A DNA stretch of 64,000 bases, taken from assembly GCF_020906275.1 (NCBI RefSeq), contig NZ_CP086727.1, positions 2,666,001 to 2,730,000 on the forward strand, given 5' to 3'. Of the stretch, positions 8,942 to 18,018 are shown piece by piece. Source of the stretch: Parasphingorhabdus litoris DSM 22379 (GTDB taxonomy: Bacteria > Pseudomonadota > Alphaproteobacteria > Sphingomonadales > Sphingomonadaceae). The notes beneath the pieces were generated by a model that saw nothing but the letters and a program-made list of their open reading frames with translations, had not been told where the DNA came from and did not search any database. The position numbers and the translations under genes are program-made. The stretch's first letter is position 1; the number at the start of each line of letters is the position of its first letter.

Positions 8942-9535
8942 ATGGAAGCTCGACAGTCCAGATCAAAAAATACGGTAGAACGCATATTGGCTTCCGTATT
9001 GGTTATCTATGCCGAGAAAGGTTTGAAAGCGGTCACCCATCGCGCTGTGGCAGAACATGCAGGGGTTTCAGTATCGTCCACAACACGGTTTTTTAAATCA
9101 AAACCCGATCTCATCAGCAAAGCCTACCAATGGGGTGTCGAGAAAGCCAGGGCACGCTATGCATCGACGGCAGAGGAAATGGATTTCGGTGACAAAGCTG
9201 AGCTTGTTCAATATTGCAGAAGCGTTCTTGGCGCGGATTTGAACGATCACGCTGTTTCAAATCTGGCGTGGTATCATTTTTTAATTGAATCAACTCGCGA
9301 TCCTTCACTTCGCCCTATAACTGTTCAGAGCTTTTCGGATATGAGCCTCTTTTGGCGCGACCTTGCAAGACGTTCGGGAATTGAAGATGAAACCAGCATT
9401 CAAACGCTTCTCGATTATCTGATCGGTGAATATTATTTGGTTTTCGCTGCATCTGGATCTCGATCGGACGAAGTTGGACGGGCTCAACGACGAGTTCGTC
9501 GTGTGGCTCAATCCATTCAAGCATCAACTTCATGA
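8942..9535 (+). CDS. TetR family transcriptional regulator (first of a tandem pair)
   Basis: 197 residues. The N-terminal helix-turn-helix is clear: ERILASVLVIYAEKGLKAVT then HRAVAEHAGVSVSSTTRFFKSKPDL, ending in the F/Y-F-x-S/N-K signature of TetR proteins. The C-terminal ligand domain is divergent, as usual. ATG 8942 follows the NmrA-like stop by 60 bases. Its stop overlaps the next TetR gene's start by four bases (ATGA), implying translational coupling. It is a good candidate to bind the GTAC dyads in this block, possibly together with its neighbour as a heterodimer, which is inference. Confidence 0.88.
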   Translation: MEARQSRSKNTVERILASVLVIYAEKGLKAVTHRAVAEHAGVSVSSTTRFFKSKPDLISKAYQWGVEKARARYASTAEEMDFGDKAELVQYCRSVLGADLNDHAVSNLAWYHFLIESTRDPSLRPITVQSFSDMSLFWRDLARRSGIEDETSIQTLLDYLIGEYYLVFAASGSRSDEVGRAQRRVRRVAQSIQASTS

Positions 9536-10140
9536 CCAAGAAAGCTACCACTCAACAAAATAGGGGTATTGCGACACGTGAAGCGATAATAGCCGGTGCA
9601 CTGGAGTTGATCGGAAGCGTCGGTCTGGCGGAGTTAAATCATCGATCTGTGGCGAAAACAGCCAAAGTCAGCTTGGCGCGCACGACCTACTATTTTGAGT
9701 CGCGCGATGATATTATTGTCGCCGCCCAATCACGCCTGGCTGAACTGGATGCCAAGCGCTTCGCTGCAGCGGTTGACAAAATAGGTGTTAGAACGGCGAC
9801 TAGAGAAGGCGTCATTCGCGCCGCTATGGAAGTTTTGCTAGCAGACCTCGGAGCGCATCGCCCGCAAACAACGGCATATCTCGAACTCGGCCTTGAGGCA
9901 GCGCGCTCTTCTGCTGCGCAACAATTATTTGATACGATGTTTTCCCATCGCCTCGACTACTTTAGGCGACTTTTTGAATGCGCAGGCATAAGTGATCCTG
10001 AAGAACGGGCACGAATTTATCTCAGCTGCTATCTCGGACTCGTGTTACAAGAGCTGTCCTGCTCCAATAAGATCCCTGATGTCAGTTCCACCGAACATCG
10101 CATGGCCGCCTATTTGGACATGGCTTTGCGCCTCGACTGA
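9532..10140 (+). CDS. TetR family transcriptional regulator (second of a tandem pair)
   Basis: 202 residues with a TetR DNA-binding domain: REAIIAGALELIGSVGLAEL then NHRSVAKTAKVSLARTTYYFESRDD. The recognition region resembles that of the preceding regulator (HRAVAEHAGVS against HRSVAKTAKVS, and TTRFF against TTYYF), so the two look like paralogs. Start ATG 9532 overlaps the upstream stop. The 106-base gap downstream holds the transporter promoter and a large inverted repeat that is a probable target. Effector ligand unknown; a local-repressor role follows from position. Confidence 0.88.
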   Translation: MTKKATTQQNRGIATREAIIAGALELIGSVGLAELNHRSVAKTAKVSLARTTYYFESRDDIIVAAQSRLAELDAKRFAAAVDKIGVRTATREGVIRAAMEVLLADLGAHRPQTTAYLELGLEAARSSAAQQLFDTMFSHRLDYFRRLFECAGISDPEERARIYLSCYLGLVLQELSCSNKIPDVSSTEHRMAAYLDMALRLD

Positions 10141-10192
10141 GTTTCATCATTTAAAACAATGCGTCGTGATCGATTTTGGTAAAATTGCTCGC

Positions 10193-10240
10193 TTGACTTC
10201 GCTATTATAGGTACTAATGTACCTATAATAGCGAAGGGAG
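10193..10240 (+). promoter_or_regulatory. Promoter with 40-bp perfect inverted repeat before the transporter
   Basis: Positions 10197-10214 and 10219-10236 are perfectly complementary 18-base arms around the 4-base centre TAAT. The middle is AGGTACTAATGTACCT. A -35-like TTGACT at 10193-10198 overlaps the left edge, and a -10 would fall about 10215-10221, inside the dyad; TATAAT also occurs at 10224-10229. The ribosome site GGGAG (10236-10240) abuts the right arm. The core lies 17 bases from the -35, nearly the same spacing as the receptor promoter (18), which supports a common repressor. As RNA it would also form a strong hairpin beside the ribosome site. Confidence 0.7.
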
Positions 10241-10246
10241 TGTCCT

Positions 10247-11122
10247 GTGATTGAGAATATTATTCTACCCTTGGGGATATTTTTCCTCATGTTCGGATTG
10301 GGCCTCTCTTTACGTTGGGAAGATTTTTCGCAGATCGCAAAATTTCCTGGCGGTTATATTGCAGGGCTGTTTGGCATGTTAATCGCGGTTCCAGCATTTG
10401 GTTTACTGCTGGTAATCGCATTCGATGTCCCGCCCGTTTTGGCCATGGGCGTGATGCTTATTGCCACGGCACCAGGCGGGCTGTTCTCAAATCTGATTAC
10501 CCATATGGGTGGCGGAAATCTTGCACTATCCATTGCACTGACCACGACGCTAAGTATCATCTATATTGGCGCCATCCCGTTTGTTGCGGGTCTGCTCTAC
10601 ATGTATTTTATCGGTGAAACAGCTGCTATCGAAGCCCCTGTTTCAGCAATTGCGTTGCCACTTTTCTTCATCACTTTGCTACCCCTGACATTGGGTATGT
10701 TTGTCACACGTTTTGCTGAGAATTTTGCGAAAAGGATCCAAAACTGGCTTCGCAAAGCTTCTGCGATCTTTATCTTCGCTGCGTTTCTGGCTCTGGCATT
10801 TGATCAGCGTGACAGCCTGATTACCTCTCTCCAAACTGTTCTACTGCCGGTGCTTTTACTCAATTTAGGGGCTATCACTATTGGTTTTCTAGTGACACGG
10901 TTATCGCGGTTGAACCGCGCTGATACGATAGCGGTAACGATCGAGCACTCCGTGCGCCAAGAAGGAACAGCAATCTACATTGCAGCAACCGTATTAGGGT
11001 CTGCCCAGATGGCCCTACCCCTCATCTTAAATGGCTGCTTCGCATTATCGCTGTCATTTTTATTCACCTATTGGATCAATAAACGCTCGGCCAAAAGAAT
11101 AGCCGTACAGCAAGGAGTTTAA
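10247..11122 (+). CDS. Bile acid:sodium symporter (BASS/SBF) family transporter
   Basis: 291 residues with about nine hydrophobic segments. The early GLGLSLRWEDF and later MLIATAPGGLFSNLITHMGGGNLALSIALTT segments are the hallmark SBF region with the Pro-Gly crossover and sodium-site polar residues; SVRQEGTAIYIAATVLG near the end is the second crossover. BASS carriers import organic anions (bile acids, pyruvate, pantothenate and others) by sodium symport across the inner membrane. The start is GTG 10247 with GGGAG six bases upstream. It heads a three-gene run under the large inverted repeat. The cargo is unknown; with the TonB receptor it could complete an uptake route. Confidence 0.85.
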   Translation: MIENIILPLGIFFLMFGLGLSLRWEDFSQIAKFPGGYIAGLFGMLIAVPAFGLLLVIAFDVPPVLAMGVMLIATAPGGLFSNLITHMGGGNLALSIALTTTLSIIYIGAIPFVAGLLYMYFIGETAAIEAPVSAIALPLFFITLLPLTLGMFVTRFAENFAKRIQNWLRKASAIFIFAAFLALAFDQRDSLITSLQTVLLPVLLLNLGAITIGFLVTRLSRLNRADTIAVTIEHSVRQEGTAIYIAATVLGSAQMALPLILNGCFALSLSFLFTYWINKRSAKRIAVQQGV

Positions 11123-11124
11123 CC

Positions 11125-11595
11125 ATGAAATCGATATTGACGACCACCGCCATACTGCTGGCTGCCATGTCGGCAGGCCAGGCCAAGGGAAAAGAATTTT
11201 CCGGAACAATTGGTCTTCAAGCAACCGTTTCAGAAACAATCAAGATGCCAAGTAATCGCGGGCGATTCAATACGCGGTTTCTTGGGGCAGGCGGATTGTC
11301 ATTCGCTGACGAGACTGATCTGAAGCTGTTCACATTTTCTTGCATAGGACAAGACACCACGCAAGACGGTTCAGTTGTTGAACTAAAGGCGGACTGTGAG
11401 CTGCGATCAAACGAAACCTCAGCCATCTTCGCGAGTTTCGATCCGGCATTGTCCCGATTCATTGTTACCGGCGGCGAAGGTGACTGGGCCGGTGCAGCGG
11501 GCTTTTTCACAGCCGAATACAAAGCCACCCCGCCTTCGTCCGACGGCCATCTGATGTTTTTTTCGACGCTTAAGGGTGAAATCACACAGCCTTAA
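11125..11595 (+). CDS. Secreted protein, possibly AOC-barrel-like
   Basis: 156 residues. MKSILTTTAILLAAMSAGQAKG is a Sec signal peptide. The mature part has a pattern of beta strands ending FIVTGGEGDWAGAAGFFTAEY, which recalls the G-x-G-x-F/W-x-G-A-x-G turn of allene-oxide-cyclase-like or dirigent-type barrels; that similarity is by eye and weak. Two cysteines could pair in the periplasm. The ATG is two bases after the transporter stop, so it is certainly co-transcribed. A periplasmic binding or cyclase role for the cluster's substrate is speculation. Confidence 0.7.
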   Translation: MKSILTTTAILLAAMSAGQAKGKEFSGTIGLQATVSETIKMPSNRGRFNTRFLGAGGLSFADETDLKLFTFSCIGQDTTQDGSVVELKADCELRSNETSAIFASFDPALSRFIVTGGEGDWAGAAGFFTAEYKATPPSSDGHLMFFSTLKGEITQP

Positions 11596-11596
11596 T

Positions 11597-11612
11597 TGGT
11601 GCATTAGTACCC
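11597..11612. promoter_or_regulatory. Third GTAC-type operator candidate, upstream of second NmrA-like gene
   Basis: TGGTGCATTAGTACCC lies just after the stop of the secreted protein gene. Its reverse complement contains GGTACTAATGCACC, which matches 13 of 14 bases of GGTACTAATGTACC at 10210-10223. No convincing -35 lies at the matching distance, so it may serve as a secondary or roadblock site inside the operon. Confidence 0.5.
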
Positions 11613-11626
11613 TATCGGAGTTATGT

Positions 11627-12460
11627 ATGTATTTGATTACCGGTGCCACAGGAAACGTTGGCAGTATGATTGTTCATCAAATGATCCAAAAGGACCAAAA
11701 GGTGCGCGCGTTCGTCCGTGATCCATCAAAAGCAAGAGCAGAGTTGGGCAACAAAGTTGAATTGTTCAGCGGAAACTTTGAAGATATCGAAACATTCAGG
11801 GCGGCGGCTTTGGGTATTGAGGGTTTGTTTCTTGTTACAACGGAAAGCGACAGCTTTCTCGAAGCACTCCCTGGCCTGCTCCAAACTGCGAACGACACAG
11901 GAGTTACTAACATCGTGGCGCTTTCAGCCACAGCCGATGCAGATTCTCCAGCGTTCTTCCTGCGCCGCCACGCGGCGATTGATGCCATTATTCGACACTA
12001 TACACCTCATGCGACAATCTTGCATCCGGATTGGTTCATGCAAAATTTTCTCGCTTGGATGACATCGAGAAATATGGTTTTTCCGGCCGGAAGGGGAAAA
12101 ACAAGCTTTGTTGATGTGCATGATGTAGCTGAGATAGCGATCACCTGTCTCAAGGATGCAAGACATGCGGGCTATTTATATCGTCCCACCGGTCCAGAAG
12201 CCATGTCTTTTGAGAATGTAGCAAGCCGAATCAGCCAAACGCTTGGTCGGTCATTCTTGTATCATGACATAAGCCCGACCGTGTTCGCTGAACAACTGCA
12301 AGCAACGGGCATGGAAAAATGGCGCGCGGATATGCAGGCCGAAATGACCTTTGCGTTGAGAGCAGGTGTAATCTCACCACCGACAAATGATGTAATGTTT
12401 GTTCTTGGCCGCGAACCTAGATCATTGGATGATTTTCTCTCGTCTAACACCGAAGCTTGA
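11627..12460 (+). CDS. NmrA-like NAD(P)-binding protein
   Basis: 277 residues starting MYLITGATGNVGSMIVHQMI with a canonical GATGNVG dinucleotide loop, then KVRAFVRDPSKA, whose Arg suggests NADP(H). The remainder follows the NmrA/QOR2-type atypical SDR layout (ATILHPDWFMQNF around residue 130 is characteristic). It differs from the 8015 gene at most positions, so they are distant relatives. ATG 11627 has GGAG six bases upstream; a longer in-frame reading would overlap the preceding gene. Last gene of the regulated block. Likely reduces a carbonyl, alkene or quinone; substrate unknown. Confidence 0.82.
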   Translation: MYLITGATGNVGSMIVHQMIQKDQKVRAFVRDPSKARAELGNKVELFSGNFEDIETFRAAALGIEGLFLVTTESDSFLEALPGLLQTANDTGVTNIVALSATADADSPAFFLRRHAAIDAIIRHYTPHATILHPDWFMQNFLAWMTSRNMVFPAGRGKTSFVDVHDVAEIAITCLKDARHAGYLYRPTGPEAMSFENVASRISQTLGRSFLYHDISPTVFAEQLQATGMEKWRADMQAEMTFALRAGVISPPTNDVMFVLGREPRSLDDFLSSNTEA

Positions 12461-12748
12461 CACAAGAGACAGCCTTTTCTTCTTTCGGAAGAAATGCCTT
12501 TCCTACACTATCGCTGCCATGCCATATTTCATGCTGACTCACTCGTCCTGGATTCAGCAACTTTAGAGTTTTGTTTCAGAGATCGGCAATTTTTTAAGAT
12601 CGATTCTGTGTCGAACCTGTATAATCTTTATCAAACAGCAGCCGAATATGAACGAATCACGCAGCTAAGACACTTGCGCTGATCGTCGCATTTTCAACCG
12701 CACTTATCCAGCGGCCGGCCAAGTTTTGAACAGATTGAAGCCTTATGC
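12461..12748. other. Intergenic region between convergent genes
   Basis: The 288 bases separate the NmrA-like gene from the end of the acyl-CoA synthetase gene. I see no RNA gene, no clear terminator and no protein-like reading frame with a start signal. It marks the boundary between the accessory block and core genes. Confidence 0.5.
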
Positions 12749-14356
12749 TCAGGCGTCAGCAAGGCTCTTGAGCTGATAGTCCTTATACTCGTCGCGAAGA
12801 GCCCGTTTCAGGATCTTGCCGGTTGCTGTGTGCGGCAGTTCATCAATGAACTTCACTTCATCGGGCAGCCACCATTTGGCCACTTTGTCAGTCAGATAGG
12901 CCAGCACTTCTTCTTGGGTCACATCCGCGTCCGGTTTCTTTACGATCAATAGCAAAGGCCGCTCGTCCCATTTCGGATGATAGACGCCAACAGCCGCTGC
13001 TTCGGCGACACCGGGACAGCCAACTGCTGCATTTTCCAGCTCGATCGAGCTGATCCATTCACCGCCCGACTTGATGACATCCTTTGCCCGATCGGTAATC
13101 TGCATTGTGCCATCCGGATGAAGGACCGCAACATCTCCGGTATCGAACCACAGATCATCTTCGACCGCTTCTTCATCGGCCCGGTAATAACGCTGGATAA
13201 TCCAGGGGCCTCGGATCTCAAGCGTACCGCTGGATTCACCATCGCGGGGCAGTACATTACCTTCGTCATCCACGACGCGCAATTCAACGCCAAAGGGCGG
13301 CCGGCCCTGCTTGCAAATCACATCGACCTGCTCGTCAAAGCTCAGATCATCCCAATTGGCTGGAAGCGAGCCAGCCGTACCGATGGGCGAGGTTTCCGTC
13401 ATGCCCCACGCATGTGCCACCCGCATGCCGTTTTTCATCAACCGCTCGATCATCGAACGCGGACAGGCCGAACCACCAATAGTGATCACCTGCAACTTGC
13501 CATAGTCGCCGCCATTGGCGTCCATGTCAGCAAACATTGACAGCCAGACCGTCGGCACACCGGCGCTATGGGTCACGCCTTCTTCGCGGATCAGTTTCCA
13601 CAAAACCGGTGCCTCGTTGCTAGCCGAAAAGACCATTTTTGCGCCGACCGCCGCACAAGCAAAGGGCAGCCCCCAGGCATTGGCGTGGAACATCGGCACG
13701 ATAGGTAACATCACGGATCGGGTGGCAAGATCCATAATGTCCGGCTGCACTTCGGTCAGGGCATGCAGAACATTGGAGCGATGCTCATAAAGCACACCCT
13801 TGGGATTGCCAGTGGTGCCGCTGGTATAACATAGACCGCAAGGATCATTCTCATCCACATCAACCCAGTCAAAATCACCATCTTCGGCATCGACCAGTTC
13901 TCGGAAAGTCGGATAGTCGCCTTTCTCTCCATCAAACTGGATATAATGCTCGACTGTCTTCAACTGAGGCTTCAGCATTTCGATGATTGGCGTGAACATC
14001 TTGTCGAACAGGAGGACACGGTCTTCGGCATGATTGATGATGTAAACCAGCTGCTCTTCAAACAGGCGCGGGTTCACGGTGTGGAGAATTCCCCCAATGC
14101 CAGCCGAACCGTACCAGCTGATCAGATGGTGCGCGTGATTCATGGCAATCGTTGCAATCCGGTCGCCCTTTTTCATGCCGAGCCGTTGCAGCGCTTGCGA
14201 GAATTTTCGCGCATCCTGGCCAATCTCACCCCAATTGGTGCGGGTTAGCGAACCATCGGCCCAATAGCTTACGATCTCGCGCGATGTATGCTCGCGCGCA
14301 GCATGATCAATCAAGTTGGTGATTTTGAGCGCACTGCCCTGCATAGCTCCAGCCAT
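12749..14356 (-). CDS. Fatty acyl-CoA synthetase (AMP-forming)
   Basis: 535 residues. [19 protein letters not shown] is the ATP/AMP P-loop-like motif of ANL enzymes, [10 protein letters not shown] the A5 motif, [15 protein letters not shown] the A7 motif, and [15 protein letters not shown] ends with the catalytic Lys of the mobile C-terminal domain. The enzyme activates a carboxylic acid to its CoA thioester. Length and sequence resemble medium/long-chain fatty acid ligases of sphingomonads. GGAGAG precedes ATG. It lies 45 bases after dnaE on the same strand. A decayed relative survives at 3991-4106. Confidence 0.9.
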   Translation of the reverse strand: MAGAMQGSALKITNLIDHAAREHTSREIVSYWADGSLTRTNWGEIGQDARKFSQALQRLGMKKGDRIATIAMNHAHHLISWYGSAGIGGILHTVNPRLFEEQLVYIINHAEDRVLLFDKMFTPIIEMLKPQLKTVEHYIQFDGEKGDYPTFRELVDAEDGDFDWVDVDENDPCGLCYTSGTTGNPKGVLYEHRSNVLHALTEVQPDIMDLATRSVMLPIVPMFHANAWGLPFACAAVGAKMVFSASNEAPVLWKLIREEGVTHSAGVPTVWLSMFADMDANGGDYGKLQVITIGGSACPRSMIERLMKNGMRVAHAWGMTETSPIGTAGSLPANWDDLSFDEQVDVICKQGRPPFGVELRVVDDEGNVLPRDGESSGTLEIRGPWIIQRYYRADEEAVEDDLWFDTGDVAVLHPDGTMQITDRAKDVIKSGGEWISSIELENAAVGCPGVAEAAAVGVYHPKWDERPLLLIVKKPDADVTQEEVLAYLTDKVAKWWLPDEVKFIDELPHTATGKILKRALRDEYKDYQLKSLADA

Positions 14357-14401
14357 TAGTCTCTCCGTGTCATTATCTTGTTGTTTTTTGACCGAAACGG
14401 C

Positions 14402-17400
14402 TCAGCTTACAAGCCTTAAATTAGGCCTTAAATTGGAATTGCGATGGCGCACAGGCCGAGAGCCGGTAGCGGGGCCCAGACGGATATTCTCAAGCCCTGC
14501 GATATGGCCAAGCGTCTCGGCGGCTTGCGCGTCTAATTGAAAGGAACGCCCCAGACACAGATGCGCCACTTCACCGTCAAAGCTCGGGACACTCGCGATG
14601 ATTTCGCTCTTACCTCCGGACAATGGAGCGAGAAAATTCTTCAACTCTTGAAGTCCGTCTTGAGTAACTACGTCCAGTTCCAATCGCGTACGGGTCGTTT
14701 TCTCCAAGCCATCCATCGGCTGCGCACGCCGAATGGCAACGCGGGGGCTTTCATCATCAGAGCGCTGGTCGAGCTCAACATTAAGCAGAGCGCAACTGCC
14801 TTCCTTGGCCATTTCTGCCAATAGCTCACATTGCTCTTCTTCAAAGCAACTGCCGGAAAACTGACCGCTGCTGTCCGACAAATCAACCAATACGAACCGT
14901 TTGCCGCGTTTGCTCTCTCGCCAGCGCACACCCTCAATCAAGGCCGCCATTACCGCTGGTTTGCGTTGGCCTTCTGCAATCGGCCCTTCTTCACATAAGG
15001 CAGCGTAGGTCAGCGCTCCATGAGAGGAAGTGACGGCCTGAAACTGCGTGACCGGATGAGAGGCAAAGTAAAAGCCATAAGCATCCCGTTCCCGGGCCAT
15101 GATCTCACTCAAGTTCCAGTTGCTATTTGCGGGCAATCGGATCGCCTGCATATCACCGCCAGTGCCTTCACCAAATAGGCCGCCCTGCCCGCTATTCCTC
15201 GCCTCTGCGGCGCTGTTGGCAACAGACAAGAGCATATCGGCGCCCTCATAAACCGCCGCGCGATTGGGTTCCATCTCATCAAATGCACCGGCAGCAGCCA
15301 GACTCTCAATCTGTCGCTTGTTCATACCGGAAGGATCAACCCGGTTGGCAAAGTCATCCATGGATTTGAACGACCCGCTCTCTGCCCGCTCAGCGACGAG
15401 CGATTGCATGGCTTTTTCGCCAACATTTTTCAGTCCGGCCAAAGCATAGCGCACCGCAAGCAGAGAGCCCTCCTGCTCTTCCACAGCAAAATAGGGGCGG
15501 CTTTTGTTAATTGACGGCGGCAATATCGTCACGCCCAACCGCTTCATGTCATCAACAAAAATACTGAGCTTGTCACTCTGATGCATATCGAAACACATAG
15601 AGGCTGCGTAGAATTCATGCGGGTAATGCGCTTTGAGCCAAGCGGTCTGATAGGCCAGCAAGGCGTAGGCCGCCGCATGGCTTTTGTTAAAGCCGTAGCC
15701 CGCAAATTTATCGATCAGGTCGAACAATTCATTGGCCTGCTGATTCTCAACACCGTTTTTGGCGGCGCCCTCAACAAACACGCTGCGCTGTTTATCCATT
15801 TCTGACTGGATCTTCTTACCCATCGCGCGGCGCAGCATGTCCGCTTCTCCGAGGGAATAGCCAGCGATGACCTGCGCCGCTTGCATCACCTGTTCCTGAT
15901 AAACGATGATGCCGTAAGTTTCTTTTAATATGTCCTCAAGCAGTGGGTGAGGATAGGCCAGCTCCGCCCGACCGTTTTTACGATCGCCAAATAGCGGAAT
16001 ATTGTCCATCGGACCGGGGCGATAGAGCGATACCAGTGCAATGATATCGCCGAAATTCGTAGGCTTCACGGCTGCCAGTGTCCGGCGCATTCCTTCCGAT
16101 TCAAGCTGAAATACACCGACTGTATCACCGCGCTGCAGCAACTCGAACACCTTGGGATCGTCCCAGGCAAGCGTAGAAAGATCGACTTCAATATTACGCT
16201 CAGCGAGCAGTTCTACGGCCTTTTTCAAGACGGAAAGCGTTTTCAAACCCAGAAAGTCAAACTTCACCAGACCCGCTTGCTCTACAAACTTCATGTCAAA
16301 CTGCGTCACTGGCAGGTCTGACCGGGGATCACGATAAAGCGGAACGAGCTGGTCCAGTGGTCTATCGCCAATAACCACTCCAGCCGCGTGGGTTGAACTG
16401 TGACGCGGTAAGCCTTCCAATTTCATGGCGAGATCAAACAGACGCTTCACATCAGCCTGCTTATAGTCTTGCGCTAACTCCGAGATGCCGTTCAACGCCC
16501 TCTGCAGATCCCAAGGATCAGTCGGATGGTTGGGCACCAATTTGGTCAAGCGATCAACCTGGCCATAAGGCATTTGCAGAACGCGACCGACGTCTCGCAG
16601 AACCGCGCGTGCCTTCAGTTTACCAAAGGTAATGATCTGGGCGACCTGCCCCGTTCCATATTTTTCCTGCACATAGCGGATCACTTCACCACGGCGGGTT
16701 TCGCAGAAATCGATATCGAAGTCTGGCATTGAGACACGTTCTGGGTTCAAGAAACGCTCAAACAATAGGCCCAGTTTAATCGGATCGAGATCGGTAATTG
16801 TAAGTGCCCACGCAACCACCGAACCGGCGCCGGAACCACGCCCAGGTCCCACGGGAATGTCGTGATCTTTTGCCCATTTTATAAAGTCGGCGACGATCAA
16901 GAAATAGCCGGGAAAGCCCATATTGACGATCACATCAATTTCGAAATCTAGCCGATCAAAATATGCCTGCCGCTCTGCCCCTTCGATGCCGCCAATATGA
17001 GCAAGGCGAGCCTCAAGGCCTGCCGTTGCATCGCGGCGCAACTGTTCTGCCTCGCCTGCCAGATCACCGGCCAGACTTGGCAAGATCGGATCGCGGTGTG
17101 GCGGAGAATAAGCGCAGCGTTTTGCCACAACCAAAGTATTTTCCAGTGCTTCTGGCAGATCAGAGAACAAATCCTGCATTACCAGGTCGCTTTTTATCCA
17201 AAGATGCGGCGACGGTTTATCGCGATCGTCATTTTCAACATAAGCCGATCCTGCAATGCATTTCATCGCATCATGCGCCTCATGGAAATCTGGTTCCGCA
17301 AAACAGCTGGGATTGGTGGCAACCAAGGGAATGTTGCGGTCCATCGCCAATGCTATCAATCCGGCTTCGGCAGCCGTTTCGACAGGGTCATCCCGCCGGG

Positions 17401-17923
17401 ACAATTCGATATAGAGGCGATCCGGGAAATATTGCTGAAGCCTTGAAAGATAGGCTTCCGCTTCGGATTGCTGTTCTTCAGCCAGCAATCGCGCTACGGC
17501 GCCTTCGCCGCCTCCGGTAAGCGCCAAGAGTCCCGTGTTGTGTTGCTCAAGCATCTCGAGCGGAATATGCGCATCCAGCTCAGCCGGCCGTTCCAAATGA
17601 GAAGCCGAAACCAATCGGCAGAGATTTTCATAGCCGTCTTCATCTTGGGCATATAGCGCGACCCAATCCAGCACCGGCTTGTCGCTTCCGCTGCTGCCGG
17701 GTCGCGCAACCCTCAAGAAACAGCCGGTTATCGGTTGCACGCCGTTCGCACGGCAGCCATCATCAAATGCCATTGATGCGAACAGGCCTATACGATCCGT
17801 CAGCGCGATCGCTGGAAAACCACGCTCTTTCGCGACGGCACCAATCGCCTTTGGCTCCATCGCACCGTCCAAAATAGTATAGGCCGAAAAAGCACGCAGA
17901 TGGACGAACGGTGTCTGTGACAT
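14402..17923 (-). CDS. dnaE: DNA polymerase III subunit alpha
   Basis: 1173 residues, full length for replicative DnaE. The catalytic Asp cluster MPDFDIDFCE is at about residues 399-408 (D401, D403, D405), preceded by PVGPGRGSGAGSVVAW. PGPMDNIP and GYGFNKSHAAAYALLAYQTAWLKAHYP match the fingers and tandem helix-hairpin-helix part, with an OB fold near the C terminus. In the PHP domain the usual HSxY start is FSAY here, so a metal-binding His is replaced and the domain is probably inactive as a nuclease; proofreading would need a separate epsilon subunit. Core replication gene. Confidence 0.97.
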   Translation of the reverse strand: MSQTPFVHLRAFSAYTILDGAMEPKAIGAVAKERGFPAIALTDRIGLFASMAFDDGCRANGVQPITGCFLRVARPGSSGSDKPVLDWVALYAQDEDGYENLCRLVSASHLERPAELDAHIPLEMLEQHNTGLLALTGGGEGAVARLLAEEQQSEAEAYLSRLQQYFPDRLYIELSRRDDPVETAAEAGLIALAMDRNIPLVATNPSCFAEPDFHEAHDAMKCIAGSAYVENDDRDKPSPHLWIKSDLVMQDLFSDLPEALENTLVVAKRCAYSPPHRDPILPSLAGDLAGEAEQLRRDATAGLEARLAHIGGIEGAERQAYFDRLDFEIDVIVNMGFPGYFLIVADFIKWAKDHDIPVGPGRGSGAGSVVAWALTITDLDPIKLGLLFERFLNPERVSMPDFDIDFCETRRGEVIRYVQEKYGTGQVAQIITFGKLKARAVLRDVGRVLQMPYGQVDRLTKLVPNHPTDPWDLQRALNGISELAQDYKQADVKRLFDLAMKLEGLPRHSSTHAAGVVIGDRPLDQLVPLYRDPRSDLPVTQFDMKFVEQAGLVKFDFLGLKTLSVLKKAVELLAERNIEVDLSTLAWDDPKVFELLQRGDTVGVFQLESEGMRRTLAAVKPTNFGDIIALVSLYRPGPMDNIPLFGDRKNGRAELAYPHPLLEDILKETYGIIVYQEQVMQAAQVIAGYSLGEADMLRRAMGKKIQSEMDKQRSVFVEGAAKNGVENQQANELFDLIDKFAGYGFNKSHAAAYALLAYQTAWLKAHYPHEFYAASMCFDMHQSDKLSIFVDDMKRLGVTILPPSINKSRPYFAVEEQEGSLLAVRYALAGLKNVGEKAMQSLVAERAESGSFKSMDDFANRVDPSGMNKRQIESLAAAGAFDEMEPNRAAVYEGADMLLSVANSAAEARNSGQGGLFGEGTGGDMQAIRLPANSNWNLSEIMARERDAYGFYFASHPVTQFQAVTSSHGALTYAALCEEGPIAEGQRKPAVMAALIEGVRWRESKRGKRFVLVDLSDSSGQFSGSCFEEEQCELLAEMAKEGSCALLNVELDQRSDDESPRVAIRRAQPMDGLEKTTRTRLELDVVTQDGLQELKNFLAPLSGGKSEIIASVPSFDGEVAHLCLGRSFQLDAQAAETLGHIAGLENIRLGPATGSRPVRHRNSNLRPNLRLVS

Positions 17924-18018
17924 GCCTAAACTCTAGCGCAGGAAAATAGCTTTGACCACGGCCAGATCATAGCGATGCGAGCTATCGACCGGTTTTCCAC
18001 AACTAGTTGAGAATTTTG

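Noticed and set aside
12494..12682. Possible 62-residue gene in the gap before the acyl-CoA synthetase
   Set aside because: No ribosome site and no recognisable pattern; composition fits non-coding sequence.
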